DNA of 60,720 bases from an uncultured Bacteroidota bacterium (GTDB lineage: Bacteria > Bacteroidota > Bacteroidia > AKYH767-A > JABDAW01). Within the stretch, counting starts at the first letter, position 1, and each line of letters starts with the position of its first letter. The notes under the pieces are model-generated. The model was not told the DNA's origin. It searched no databases and saw only the letters and a program-made list of their open reading frames with translations. Positions 36,753-44,790 of this stretch are shown here, in pieces. The stretch lies in the NCBI GenBank assembly GCA_903844645.1, contig CAIMUP010000013.1, forward strand, positions 65,428 through 126,147. The letters are read 5' to 3'. The translations under genes and the position numbers were made by a program.

Positions 36753-38270
36753 TTATTTTAGTAGTTGAATGACTTCTTGTGGTAATGAACTTTCCGTAAA
36801 TCCAAGATTTGGAAGTATCTCATTTTTTATGAGTTCAGATGACAGCCCACTTTCTATGAGTTCGTTCACACAGGTAATTAAATCTTTTAATGACAATCCG
36901 TCTTTCTCTTCAATTCCAACAAATGCTTTCTCCTCGTGAGTTTGCCTGATTTCATTAACCCTTGTATTTATCATCCGAATGACCAGATTCAATTTTGTGA
37001 GTTGGTCTTTTTTTAATTCACTCATCAGTGATTTGAGCAAAGGGAAACTGCTATTAACTTCCAGCAATGTTCCTTTGTTGCTTGCTTTTCTCTCGAAGAG
37101 TTGCACATTATCTTCTTTGCGATTTGATGAAAATTTTCTGATGCCTCTGTTGAAGAATTCTCTTTCCGCCTGAGTTTTTAATTCATCGATATATTTTTCA
37201 AATGCTACTGTCAAATCGTGTGGTATTTCAATTTGAGATTTAGCAACATTCAGATGCAACAAATGGTCAACACTGTTTCCAATATCTACACGAAGTCTTG
37301 CCAATTGAAGCCGTGGTGCTTTCTTGATTAAACCATTCCATCCTCCGAAGTGAATTAATCTGTCTGCTCTGTAAATGTAGATTCCTTCCATGTCCATCAG
37401 ACTTCGGTTTTTTGTAGTCCAGATGGAAATGCTTTGGCTTTCATCAATACTTCTGGATGGCAGCACGAATCCTTCAATTTTAATTGTGTCAGTGCTGAAA
37501 TGCTTTTGTTTGAATTCTATCGGACGAAAATCAGTTATCGTTGTTGGAAATGGATTGAAAGGTGCAATTAGATTGTTGTTGATTCTAATTTGCAATTGAT
37601 TTGCTTTTAGTTCCATATACCTATGAAAGACCAGCGATAAGTAGTCAGAAGTAACTTCTGTAATCTGTTTCTTTAATGCAGATTGTCTGTTGTCTTCTTC
37701 AAGATAATTTTCAAACTTGTAAAGTCCTTTCCACACAACAATTGTATTTGCATCAAAATTTTCAAAGGGATTTAAATGTCCTTCGCTGAGTGAACAATAC
37801 TGTTGAATGAGGTTGTTAATTTCTTCCTGTGTGTTAACAATCAGTCGCCACTTACCAACTTGTTTCAGATAGTTAACATCCCAAGTTCTCCCACTAAAAT
37901 TTTTCGTTCCCTTTTTTCTTGATAAAACGGTGAAGCATCTTGTCTGTGAAAAGGATGCTGTCTTCATGCCTAATCCAAATCTTCCAAGGTCAAAAACATT
38001 TCTTTCTTCTTCGGGTGAATTACTTGGAAACTGCATACTTGCTTTAAGTGCATCCTCATCCATTCCGTTACCATTGTCAGCAATGAACAATGTGAATGGC
38101 TCTTGCTCCATCTTAATAAGCACTTCTATTTTGTTTGCATTTGCTGAAACAGAATTGTCCATCAAATCCGCTAACGAGGATTCCAAACTGTAACCCTGTT
38201 CTGCAATTGACTTTATCAGATATTCAGGATTTGGGTCTGCAACTTCGGATTGTATGTTTTTATTTTCCAT
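36753..38270 (-). CDS. GHKL ATPase, MORC/paraMORC-like
   Basis: A 505-aa protein with a GHKL (gyrase-Hsp90-His kinase-MutL) fold at the N-terminus: ADLMDNSV (34-41, N box), IADNGNGMD (63-71), and DLGRFGLGMKTASFS (94-108, G2 lid). In the N box the usual catalytic Glu of E-L-x-D-N is Asp35. An S5-like transducer domain probably covers about 215-345, and the C-terminus is helical. Gene-neighbourhood work on prokaryotic MORC/paraMORC proteins ties them to restriction-modification systems with SF2 helicases and nucleases, as here. The start overlaps the methylase stop by 11 bases. Confidence 0.9.
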   Translation of the reverse strand: MENKNIQSEVADPNPEYLIKSIAEQGYSLESSLADLMDNSVSANANKIEVLIKMEQEPFTLFIADNGNGMDEDALKASMQFPSNSPEEERNVFDLGRFGLGMKTASFSQTRCFTVLSRKKGTKNFSGRTWDVNYLKQVGKWRLIVNTQEEINNLIQQYCSLSEGHLNPFENFDANTIVVWKGLYKFENYLEEDNRQSALKKQITEVTSDYLSLVFHRYMELKANQLQIRINNNLIAPFNPFPTTITDFRPIEFKQKHFSTDTIKIEGFVLPSRSIDESQSISIWTTKNRSLMDMEGIYIYRADRLIHFGGWNGLIKKAPRLQLARLRVDIGNSVDHLLHLNVAKSQIEIPHDLTVAFEKYIDELKTQAEREFFNRGIRKFSSNRKEDNVQLFERKASNKGTLLEVNSSFPLLKSLMSELKKDQLTKLNLVIRMINTRVNEIRQTHEEKAFVGIEEKDGLSLKDLITCVNELIESGLSSELIKNEILPNLGFTESSLPQEVIQLLK

Positions 38271-39504
38271 TCAAAAGTTGGCTAATAGTTTTTGCTAAAG
38301 CAGCCGCCATCAGCGGTGGAACTGCATTTCCAATTTGCTTGAAAGCTGCTGTTCTTCCACCTTCAAAAAAATAGTCGTCTGGAAAAGATTGAATTCTTGC
38401 TGCCTCACGAACCGAAATAGAACGAACCTGTTTCTTGTCAGGATAAATGTAATAGTGTCCGTCTTTGCTTATGTGTGCAACAACTGTGTGTGAATGTCCG
38501 GTTGGGTCAACAACTTTGTAGCGGTCAAGAAATGCTAAAACATTTTTGTGTGTCTGTAATCGCTTTGGTAGTTCATTATATTTCAACCGTTTTTTTCCAT
38601 TCAACCACTTATCAATTGCTATGGAATAAATTTCCAAATCTCTTTCGTTGTGATGTCTTGTGATGTGCTGCGTAACAAAGTCAACTCCATTTCTCGTTTC
38701 TGTTTTTTTCAGATACTCGTTGATTGGTTTTGTGTATTTCGCAATTTGTAATTCTTCTCCTGGTTTTAATTTCGGTAAGTCAAAGAACAAATCTTTTTTT
38801 GTTTCCCAGTTATTTACAACTGTTTCAAGTTCTGGAAAATTGAATTTCTTTTTCCCTCTGTGTCCAATAATTATTACCCTTCTTCTTCTTTGTAACACTC
38901 CGTATTCTTCTGCATTCAAAACTGTTGGCTCTGCAACTGAATAACCAATTGATTCAAACAGTAGAATCATTTCATGCAGATATTTTTTGTTTCCGGCTGT
39001 GAGTAATCCTAAAACATTTTCAAACACAAAATATTTTGGATTGTAGCGAATGAGAAATTGAGCATAGTAGCGAAACAAAAAATTTCTTTTGTCGCCTTCC
39101 ATTCTATTGGGGTCCCGGCTTCTGCCTACAAGTGAATACGCCTGACAAGGCGGACCTCCAATTATTAAATCAACTTTTTTTGAATCAAGTTTCTCGTCAA
39201 TCTGTTTGAAAATATTTTCAATCGTCTTGCCTGAAATTTCATCATTGATTACTGAATCAATTAAATAGGAAGGGATACTTTCCCATAATTGATCTCTTGT
39301 AATTTCATTTTTTAAATAGGAGTAATATACTGGTAAGGAATTTCTTGAAGCATGGAAATGAAAAGCTAACCTTGTTTTTAAAGTTTCACATGCTTCAGTA
39401 TTCATTTCAACATGTGCAACTGGATTAAATCCACATTTTATAAAACCTTCAGACAGACCACCAGCACCTGCAAATAGGTCAATATAGTTCGGCTTACTAT
39501 TCAT
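38260..39504 (-). CDS. DNA cytosine-5 methyltransferase
   Basis: A 414-aa C5 methylase with motif I DLFAGAGGLSEGF (9-21), motif IV GGPPCQAYS with the nucleophile Cys120, motif VI FENV (161-164), motif VIII QRRRRVIIIG (205-214) and motif X QIGNAVPP (390-397). The target recognition region lies at about 280-350; the recognised sequence cannot be read off. It is first in the defence operon, so self-methylation would start before the nucleases are made. A -7 box lies 81 bases upstream. Confidence 0.95.
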   Translation of the reverse strand: MNSKPNYIDLFAGAGGLSEGFIKCGFNPVAHVEMNTEACETLKTRLAFHFHASRNSLPVYYSYLKNEITRDQLWESIPSYLIDSVINDEISGKTIENIFKQIDEKLDSKKVDLIIGGPPCQAYSLVGRSRDPNRMEGDKRNFLFRYYAQFLIRYNPKYFVFENVLGLLTAGNKKYLHEMILLFESIGYSVAEPTVLNAEEYGVLQRRRRVIIIGHRGKKKFNFPELETVVNNWETKKDLFFDLPKLKPGEELQIAKYTKPINEYLKKTETRNGVDFVTQHITRHHNERDLEIYSIAIDKWLNGKKRLKYNELPKRLQTHKNVLAFLDRYKVVDPTGHSHTVVAHISKDGHYYIYPDKKQVRSISVREAARIQSFPDDYFFEGGRTAAFKQIGNAVPPLMAAALAKTISQLLNGK

Positions 39505-39585
39505 TAATAATCATAATAACCAGAAAAATTTTATTTTCAATTTTGGTATTTGCAATTTGCCATACGTCATATTTTATTAGCCCGG

Positions 39586-39593
39586 CAAATATA
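39586..39593 (-). promoter_or_regulatory. -7 box for the defence operon
   Basis: The minus strand reads TATATTTG, a full TAnnTTTG match, 81 bases upstream of the methylase start. No clean -33 TTG was found at 18-21 bases. This and the plus-strand promoter at 39701 are what I see in the gap 39505-39865. Confidence 0.5.
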
Positions 39594-39700
39594 CTGTATT
39601 AAAAACAAATGAAATCGGACTGGGTTTCGTTTTAGCTCAAATTGAATATAATGCCATCAAAAAAACCAAAATTCTTCAATAATATAGCCTTTAAATTGAT

Positions 39701-39730
39701 TGATTAACAGGATGGAATTAGTTATCTTTG
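39701..39730 (+). promoter_or_regulatory. Orphan plus-strand promoter
   Basis: TTG (39701-39703), 19-base spacer, TATCTTTG (39723-39730): an ideal Bacteroidota promoter that points right, into the 3' ends of convergent minus-strand genes. Only trivial open frames follow within 150 bases, so the transcript would be non-coding and antisense to the GH73 gene. Confidence 0.5.
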
Positions 39731-39865
39731 GTTGCGCGTTTTCTTCATATAAATTTACATAAGGAAGGAATTAATAAACAGATTCTATATAATAAGTAAA
39801 TAGCTTTGTTCAAACGGATAATGTGCTTAACTCCAAAACTTTAAATTTCAAGTTATTAAAAAAAT

Positions 39866-40489
39866 CTATTTTCCTTCCTGAAGCAATGCCAAAGTAAGGA
39901 ATAAACCTATAAGAAAAAACGCTGTTCCAACTCCGTTTTTCTTAACAACAGTTTCAATATTTTCAAAGATAGTTTTTATTTCATCAGGAATATTTTGAAT
40001 GACCTGCAATATAGAACTGGCAAGGGATTGAGCATAATTTGGAGCGGTGGCGTAACCCGCTTTTGCTATTTCATTTGAGAACTTTATAGGATCATCAGCA
40101 TACTTAAAAGCTTCAGCATACCGGCTGTTATTTACCAAGAAATTTCCATGGTCTGTGAACCCTTCTTCAGGACTGTCATAAGAACGAAAATAATCGCGAA
40201 CATAATAATCATACATTCCGTTTGCACTAGGTGTAACATTGATTACTTCCGGAAACCTTGATTTGTATTTTTCAGGATCATCCAATATTTCATGGGTACG
40301 GAGAAGCTGTTTTTTTCCAGTCCAGGAACTATCTGCTTTTATGCCAAAGAAATTATTCTCAAAAACGAATTGACCCCAGCCACTTTCAAGCCCTGCCTGA
40401 CCTAATGTGAACAATGCCGGTACATTGGTTAGCTTCTGACTGTCCACGGCTGCCTGGGCATAAGCCGTGATAAATTCCGTCTGTGTCAT
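39866..40489 (-). CDS. GH73 glucosaminidase-type peptidoglycan hydrolase with C-terminal membrane anchor
   Basis: A 207-aa FlgJ/GH73-like domain with GQAGLESGWGQ (Glu35 as the probable acid) and the family's 'NFFGIKADSSWTGKK', 'YYVRDYFRSYDSPEEGFTDHGNFL' and 'NYAQSLASSIL' blocks. Residues about 186-203 (GVGTAFFLIGLFLTLALL) form one membrane helix at the C-terminus, and there is no signal peptide. The anchor suggests a hydrolase fixed in a viral or cell membrane, as in membrane-containing phages where such enzymes serve entry or lysis. It is the last gene of the late operon. Confidence 0.88.
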   Translation of the reverse strand: MTQTEFITAYAQAAVDSQKLTNVPALFTLGQAGLESGWGQFVFENNFFGIKADSSWTGKKQLLRTHEILDDPEKYKSRFPEVINVTPSANGMYDYYVRDYFRSYDSPEEGFTDHGNFLVNNSRYAEAFKYADDPIKFSNEIAKAGYATAPNYAQSLASSILQVIQNIPDEIKTIFENIETVVKKNGVGTAFFLIGLFLTLALLQEGK

Positions 40490-40494
40490 CAGAA

Positions 40495-41556
40495 TTATTT
40501 TACTGCTTTGTTGATGGCAAACAATGCGAGTAATCCGGCACCTGCGTACATAGCAATGGTTTTAATGTTTAATCCTGATGAAGCTTCATTATCCAAAATC
40601 TGTTTATTGCGTGCCTGTGCAGTGTCATAAGTAGTTTTGGATTCTGCTGTTATGGCATCATGCTGGCTTTGATTTATCTTTCCTGAAGCAAGGTCAGCAT
40701 CGGCTTGCATTGCCCTGTTTATGGAGAGTTGAGAAAGTTCGTTGTTGGATTTTATTTCTTTTAAGTTGATTACTTTGTCAGTGATCATCTGTGCGGTTTC
40801 ATAAGCTGCAAATGCCACGATGGCAACAATAATTATCAAGTCATCAACACCAAAAATTCCAAGCCCATTTACAGAAGTGGAGAAGTCAGAACTCAACATC
40901 GGAAAATATCCACCTTCATCCCGAAGTGCTGTAATGTTAGCAACAAAATCATCACCTGCCTGAAGTAATAAATCATTTGTTGAAGCTGTCAATTTCCCTT
41001 GTTTGGAAAGTAAAGAAGCCTGGCTTAAAAGCTTCGCTGTTGTGGTTAATCCTACAGAAGTATCAGCCATTGCCTGCTTCAATTCATTCACTGCATCGCC
41101 TCTCTCCGTATCGTCATTACTGTACATCAAATCAACTTTTACGCTCATGCAATAGGTATTCAGATTAATGATAATATCCTTGCCAAAATAATTAAAACAT
41201 ACCCAAGCCGCAATAGGCATATTATCCGGTCCTTGGGGTTTGTTGGGATCAGAAAGGACTACGACATAATGTTTAATCGGAATACATGGAGCCATTTTTG
41301 AAAATATCCCCAAAGCATTTTTTACTGCGTTTGCATCGGTATATTTATCATAAAAAACTGTTTTCTGAAATTTACCTTGATCAATGATTAACCAGCGTTG
41401 AACAGTGTATTGATCACCATTGACAATAGTAGCATCAGCACTTAAAGGATAAGCAATTTCATTATCAAAGATACCTAAACCATCCATAGACAATAACATT
41501 AATTTCAGAAACACCGGGACGGGATTCATACCGATCCCGTCCTTGGATGTTTTCAT
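40495..41556 (-). CDS. Unrecognised 353-aa late-operon membrane protein
   Basis: No family recognised. The soluble N-terminal 230 residues are followed by a membrane helix (DDLIIIVAIVAFAAYETA), a 70-residue polar helical stretch rich in Gln, Asn, Ala and Asp, and a second membrane helix at the very C-terminus (MYAGAGLLALFAINKAVK). Two copies of a short motif occur, SMDGLGIFD near residue 23 and VNGLGIFGVDD before the first helix; similar Gly-Leu motifs are in other late proteins. Its position between the basic small protein and the hydrolase suggests a virion membrane or spike protein. Confidence 0.8.
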   Translation of the reverse strand: MKTSKDGIGMNPVPVFLKLMLLSMDGLGIFDNEIAYPLSADATIVNGDQYTVQRWLIIDQGKFQKTVFYDKYTDANAVKNALGIFSKMAPCIPIKHYVVVLSDPNKPQGPDNMPIAAWVCFNYFGKDIIINLNTYCMSVKVDLMYSNDDTERGDAVNELKQAMADTSVGLTTTAKLLSQASLLSKQGKLTASTNDLLLQAGDDFVANITALRDEGGYFPMLSSDFSTSVNGLGIFGVDDLIIIVAIVAFAAYETAQMITDKVINLKEIKSNNELSQLSINRAMQADADLASGKINQSQHDAITAESKTTYDTAQARNKQILDNEASSGLNIKTIAMYAGAGLLALFAINKAVK

Positions 41557-41557
41557 T

Positions 41558-41764
41558 TTACAAGCCGCTTAATGTTTTTGCAAGTCGGGCTTTTCCCTTG
41601 TGCACGTGGTCTTTGGCACGTTTTTTCTCATTCACATTTTTGTGATAGGTAGCAAGGGATTTTTTGTACGCTGCAATTTTGATGTCAGCAGCTTTGATCT
41701 GTGCCGGGGTCTTCAGTCTGGAGACATGAATACGGGGCTTCTTGGGGGCTTTAGATTGCGCCAT
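41558..41764 (-). CDS. Small very basic protein, possible DNA-condensing protein
   Basis: A 68-residue protein with about 20 Lys/Arg, few acidic residues and Ala-Lys-rich helices ('AQIKAADIKIAAYKKSL', 'NEKKRAKDHVHKGKARLA'), like small virion proteins that bind nucleic acid. No membrane span. It lies 1 base before the 353-aa membrane protein gene in the late operon. The role is inferred from composition only. Confidence 0.7.
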   Translation of the reverse strand: MAQSKAPKKPRIHVSRLKTPAQIKAADIKIAAYKKSLATYHKNVNEKKRAKDHVHKGKARLAKTLSGL

Positions 41765-41810
41765 GATTTTAATTTTTTTTAGTTAGAATATATTTTCAGA
41801 AATTATTATT

Positions 41811-42014
41811 TCAGGAATTGGGAAAACTCTCTTTAAGTTTCGTGATGGCGGCTGTTTTGATGATGGGATTGCTTATGGCACGGGCGAGTAATTGAAGCTC
41901 TTTTACTGAACATTTATTCACAATTATTTTCAAAGAATCCTCAATTATTTTGGCTTCTTCTTCTGTTGCCGGCACCGTCAGGGTGATGGTAGATTTAGGT
42001 TTTAGAAATCCCAT
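41811..42014 (-). CDS. Small 67-aa late-operon protein
   Basis: Not recognised. Starts with a strand (STITLTVPATEEEAKII) followed by two helices ('EDSLKIIVNKCSVKELQLLARAI', 'IIKTAAITKLKESF'). Soluble. It begins 1 base after the stop of the 285-aa gene, so the two are coupled. Confidence 0.65.
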   Translation of the reverse strand: MGFLKPKSTITLTVPATEEEAKIIEDSLKIIVNKCSVKELQLLARAISNPIIKTAAITKLKESFPNS

Positions 42015-42015
42015 T

Positions 42016-42873
42016 TTACGCCACGCTCATTAATAATTCTCGTTTGATTTTATTGCAGGAGTCAGGGGATTCGATACATTTCTGAACTACTACACCGATG
42101 GCAATGATATGATCAATTTCAGAAACATTCTCATCAATATTTTTTGCAATGGATTCAATCGCCTGTTCCTGTGGCGTTTGTGCTTCCGTCTCCCGTTCTG
42201 TCTTTGTACCTTTCAAGGTATCGCCATCATCAGAGGGAAGGAATTTTTCGATGACTCCTTCGAGATATAATTCAAGCCCTTTCTTGGTTCTTCCGGATTG
42301 GGAGTTGTAAGCAATGAGGGCTTCTTTCATTTCTGATTCAAGCCCTTTGAGTCTTTTCTTTTCGTCCTCTATTTCCTTCCAAGCCTGTTTCTTTTCATAT
42401 TCAAAATCTCTTTTGTCGAGAGCCAATTCATTTTTCTTTTCCTGTATTCCCAACAAGGTTTGAAACTGGTCCATGGCACCCAGCCCCGGCAATCCATTTA
42501 AGCCATTAAATGACTGATTGGTGGGCGTTGGCGTATCTTCATCGGCGTTGTCATTATAGAAGGGAACGGGACCTTTCCAGTCGTTGCCTTTTGTTGTTTT
42601 GTTGTAGGTGATGAGAAAGGTAACTTTCGGATTCTGACCATAGGCAATGATGTGTTGATCGAGGCGAGTCATGCTTTCCTCCATGAGTTGTTTCGCTTCT
42701 GAATCAGAAAAATCTTCTTCGGCGTTTTGTTTGTTTTTTGCCACAGGCAAAAAACTTCCGATAGGGGAGGACATGAGCATTCCTTCTTTGATGGAAAGTT
42801 TCCAGCAGGGGCAGGCGTTGGAGCGCATGATGCTTACTACATCTGTATATTTGAAACGTGTACTTTCAGCCAT
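42016..42873 (-). CDS. Unrecognised 285-aa late-operon protein with coiled coil
   Basis: Two parts: an N-terminal domain of about 110 residues with a Cys pair (NACPCWKL, residues 19-26) and beta strands, and after a Pro/Thr linker a Gly-Leu motif NGLNGLPGLGAM (123-134). A coiled coil follows (about 140-200, 'KKNELALDKRDFEYEKKQAW') with an acidic C-terminal tail. Layout resembles a structural or scaffolding protein. Its ATG overlaps the stop of the gene upstream (TAATG-type). It shares the Gly-Leu motif with the transglutaminase-like and 353-aa proteins. Confidence 0.75.
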   Translation of the reverse strand: MAESTRFKYTDVVSIMRSNACPCWKLSIKEGMLMSSPIGSFLPVAKNKQNAEEDFSDSEAKQLMEESMTRLDQHIIAYGQNPKVTFLITYNKTTKGNDWKGPVPFYNDNADEDTPTPTNQSFNGLNGLPGLGAMDQFQTLLGIQEKKNELALDKRDFEYEKKQAWKEIEDEKKRLKGLESEMKEALIAYNSQSGRTKKGLELYLEGVIEKFLPSDDGDTLKGTKTERETEAQTPQEQAIESIAKNIDENVSEIDHIIAIGVVVQKCIESPDSCNKIKRELLMSVA

Positions 42874-43319
42874 TATCCATTTATTTTTAGTAAGAAATAA
42901 TTGAAATATCCATAGCGAATATTATTTAGCCAACTCAAGTTTCCTGGTGCTGTCAGTGTTTCGTACAGGGTTACTTCGTGTGTATGTATGGCGACAAACT
43001 GACATCCAACCGTAGAAATCGCGGCAAGCTCTGAATCACTCACTTGTATGGTCGGATTTACGGGCGTAATTTCCGATTGAGATTTCAGGTAGATTCTGGA
43101 TTTCTTGCTGTAGCTGTTATTAGAGAAGGGAACATAAGAGCATCTGAAATCATAAAAGAAGGCAATGTTTTTTCCTAATTTCAGGGGCTTTGCGGTCAGC
43201 TGTGCGGGGATCACTTCGTTGCCCCAATCGGGCGCATCCCAAATTTTAGGAACTATTTCATAGTCCTTAATTTTGTTGAAACGGATAAATTCCTGTATGG
43301 CAAATTGTACGGGTGTCAT
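42873..43319 (-). CDS. Unrecognised 148-aa beta-rich late protein
   Basis: Mostly beta, with a short N-terminal helix. No family seen; no signal or membrane segment. Aromatic-rich strands ('FYDFRCSYVPFSNNSYS', 'YGYFNYFLLKING') are in keeping with a small capsid or vertex protein. It overlaps the upstream paralogue gene by 4 bases (ATGA) and the downstream gene by 1 base, so it is part of a tightly coupled block. Confidence 0.75.
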   Translation of the reverse strand: MTPVQFAIQEFIRFNKIKDYEIVPKIWDAPDWGNEVIPAQLTAKPLKLGKNIAFFYDFRCSYVPFSNNSYSKKSRIYLKSQSEITPVNPTIQVSDSELAAISTVGCQFVAIHTHEVTLYETLTAPGNLSWLNNIRYGYFNYFLLKING

Positions 43320-44059
43320 GCTTTTCTTTCTAATTTATAGATGATGTCAAAATCCACTTCAGCACCAGTAACTGCGATCGGCTCTGACTGTACATTGACA
43401 TGGTTTCCTTTTGCCGGAATATCTATGTCATAGAACCGTTCTTTATGTTGGGCAAAGTTATTGAAGATGACGATGTTTTGAGGAATTTTATTGATGACAT
43501 TTCCGAAGGAATCATCAAAAGAAAGGCGGAGATAATCCTGCACTATCTGACTGATGAACAAGGCTGTCAGTCCGGTACACCGATCATAATGAGGATCCAG
43601 GGCAACGGAATCTTCTTTCTTGGAAGGTGCCGAACCTATGGGAATTATGATGGACTGGCTTTGGTATTTTATTCTTGGTCCTATTGGCTCGTCCGAATTG
43701 GTGAGGAGATAAATCAGATCCATAGAAAAGGACAATCCGATTCCGGCGGTGGGAATTACTGCGCTTACGGTAATTTTATTTCCGGAGCAGGGAAGATTTA
43801 TTTTGATGAAGTTTTTGGCGGGGAAAAGACTTTGATTCGATTTAAAAAAGCCACTCGAGGCATCCTCGATAAAAGTATCTTCATTATCTTTTAGAGATAA
43901 TCTGATGGCATCGTTTTGAGGCAAGTTCGTGAGAACGCCACAAACGCCGATACACCTTTTATAGTTGCTGTCGAGTTCCAGTTCCTGGAATACGATAGTT
44001 CCTAACTGTGCGGGTGTCAGGGTGATGGTCTGTGTTATGAGTCTGAATTTCCGCATCAC
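43316..44059 (-). CDS. Tandem beta-module late protein, paralogue 3
   Basis: A 247-aa protein and the third of three adjacent paralogues. It consists of two similar modules of about 115 residues joined by PRIKYQSQ. Module marks: start TQTITLTPAQLG, an 'LDSNYKRCIGVCG' turn, 'AIRLSLKDNEDTF', GNKITVSAVI and end 'MDLIYLL'; in module 2 'LDPHYDRCTGLTA', 'YLRLSFDDSFG', GNHVNVQS and 'FDIIYKLE'. The alternating hydrophobic pattern suggests jelly-roll or other beta-sandwich folds. No known family recognised. Overlaps both neighbours by 4 bases. Confidence 0.82.
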   Translation of the reverse strand: MMRKFRLITQTITLTPAQLGTIVFQELELDSNYKRCIGVCGVLTNLPQNDAIRLSLKDNEDTFIEDASSGFFKSNQSLFPAKNFIKINLPCSGNKITVSAVIPTAGIGLSFSMDLIYLLTNSDEPIGPRIKYQSQSIIIPIGSAPSKKEDSVALDPHYDRCTGLTALFISQIVQDYLRLSFDDSFGNVINKIPQNIVIFNNFAQHKERFYDIDIPAKGNHVNVQSEPIAVTGAEVDFDIIYKLERKA

Positions 44060-44790
44060 ATTTCAAGTCTAAAAACGAGATCAAAAATTCCCTGTACCCC
44101 GATGGGAGGCTGGACGGGAAAAGATTTTACGGTAACTTTATTTCCTTCACCCAAAACATCTGCATCGACAAAGCGTTTTGAGGCTTCTTCGAAATGGGTA
44201 ATTATTAATTCATCCTGATAGACGAAAGTCATGAATTCTCCGGCTGTATCGGCAAGGGTCAGGCGGACGGCGTTATTTCCGGTGAGTCCGGAAATCAGGA
44301 CCATTCCGATGCCGGTTACTTTTTTATACACCAGATCCATGGTAAGGATAGTTTCGAGGAAGGTTGCACCATTGGCAATGGTGATGGTTTCACATTGATA
44401 TTTTATCCTTGGTTTATTCTCCAAAGGCTCGTCTGTGAGTTCATAGATAATATCAAATTTATAGTCGGCACCCAGGGCGTTTGTAATTTCTATCAGGACG
44501 GTGATTTTATTCCCGGTCGCCTTGATGTTACAAGGCGTGAAGTCCACGTTGTTGATGATAGAATAATTTGATTTCAGAAAGAGGGTGGAGACTTTATCGA
44601 CAAAGATGTCGGCTGTATCGCGCAGTGAAACACGGTGAATAAAATTTTGGAGGTTATACACTTCCACGAATTTAAAGCCCGATACTTTTTTATAGTTGGG
44701 ATTGATTTCGAAAGGAGTCAATTCATACGTTCCGGCGGCGGTACCTGCGGGGAACAATACAGTCTGTGTTTGAAATTGTTTTCGTTTCAT
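44056..44790 (-). CDS. Tandem beta-module late protein, paralogue 2
   Basis: A 244-aa protein, same two-module build as its neighbours. Module 1: FQTQTVLFPAG, 'NPNYKKVSGFKF', 'RVSLRDTADIF', GNKITVLIEI, 'FDIIYEL'. Linker PRIKYQCE. Module 2: 'MDLVYKKVTGIGM', 'AVRLTLADTAGEF', GNKVTVKSF, 'FDLVFRLE'. The ATG overlaps the stop of paralogue 1 by one base and its stop overlaps the next start by 4. It probably forms part of the same particle or appendage as the other two. Confidence 0.82.
   Translation of the reverse strand: MKRKQFQTQTVLFPAGTAAGTYELTPFEINPNYKKVSGFKFVEVYNLQNFIHRVSLRDTADIFVDKVSTLFLKSNYSIINNVDFTPCNIKATGNKITVLIEITNALGADYKFDIIYELTDEPLENKPRIKYQCETITIANGATFLETILTMDLVYKKVTGIGMVLISGLTGNNAVRLTLADTAGEFMTFVYQDELIITHFEEASKRFVDADVLGEGNKVTVKSFPVQPPIGVQGIFDLVFRLEM

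Noticed and set aside
29718-39504. DISARM, BREX or classical type I-III R-M identity for the defence operon
   Set aside because: There is no DUF1998, PglZ, BrxC-type or HsdR/HsdS gene; the GHKL, Z1, PD-(D/E)XK and AIPR set with a C5 methylase is a different, MORC-type arrangement.
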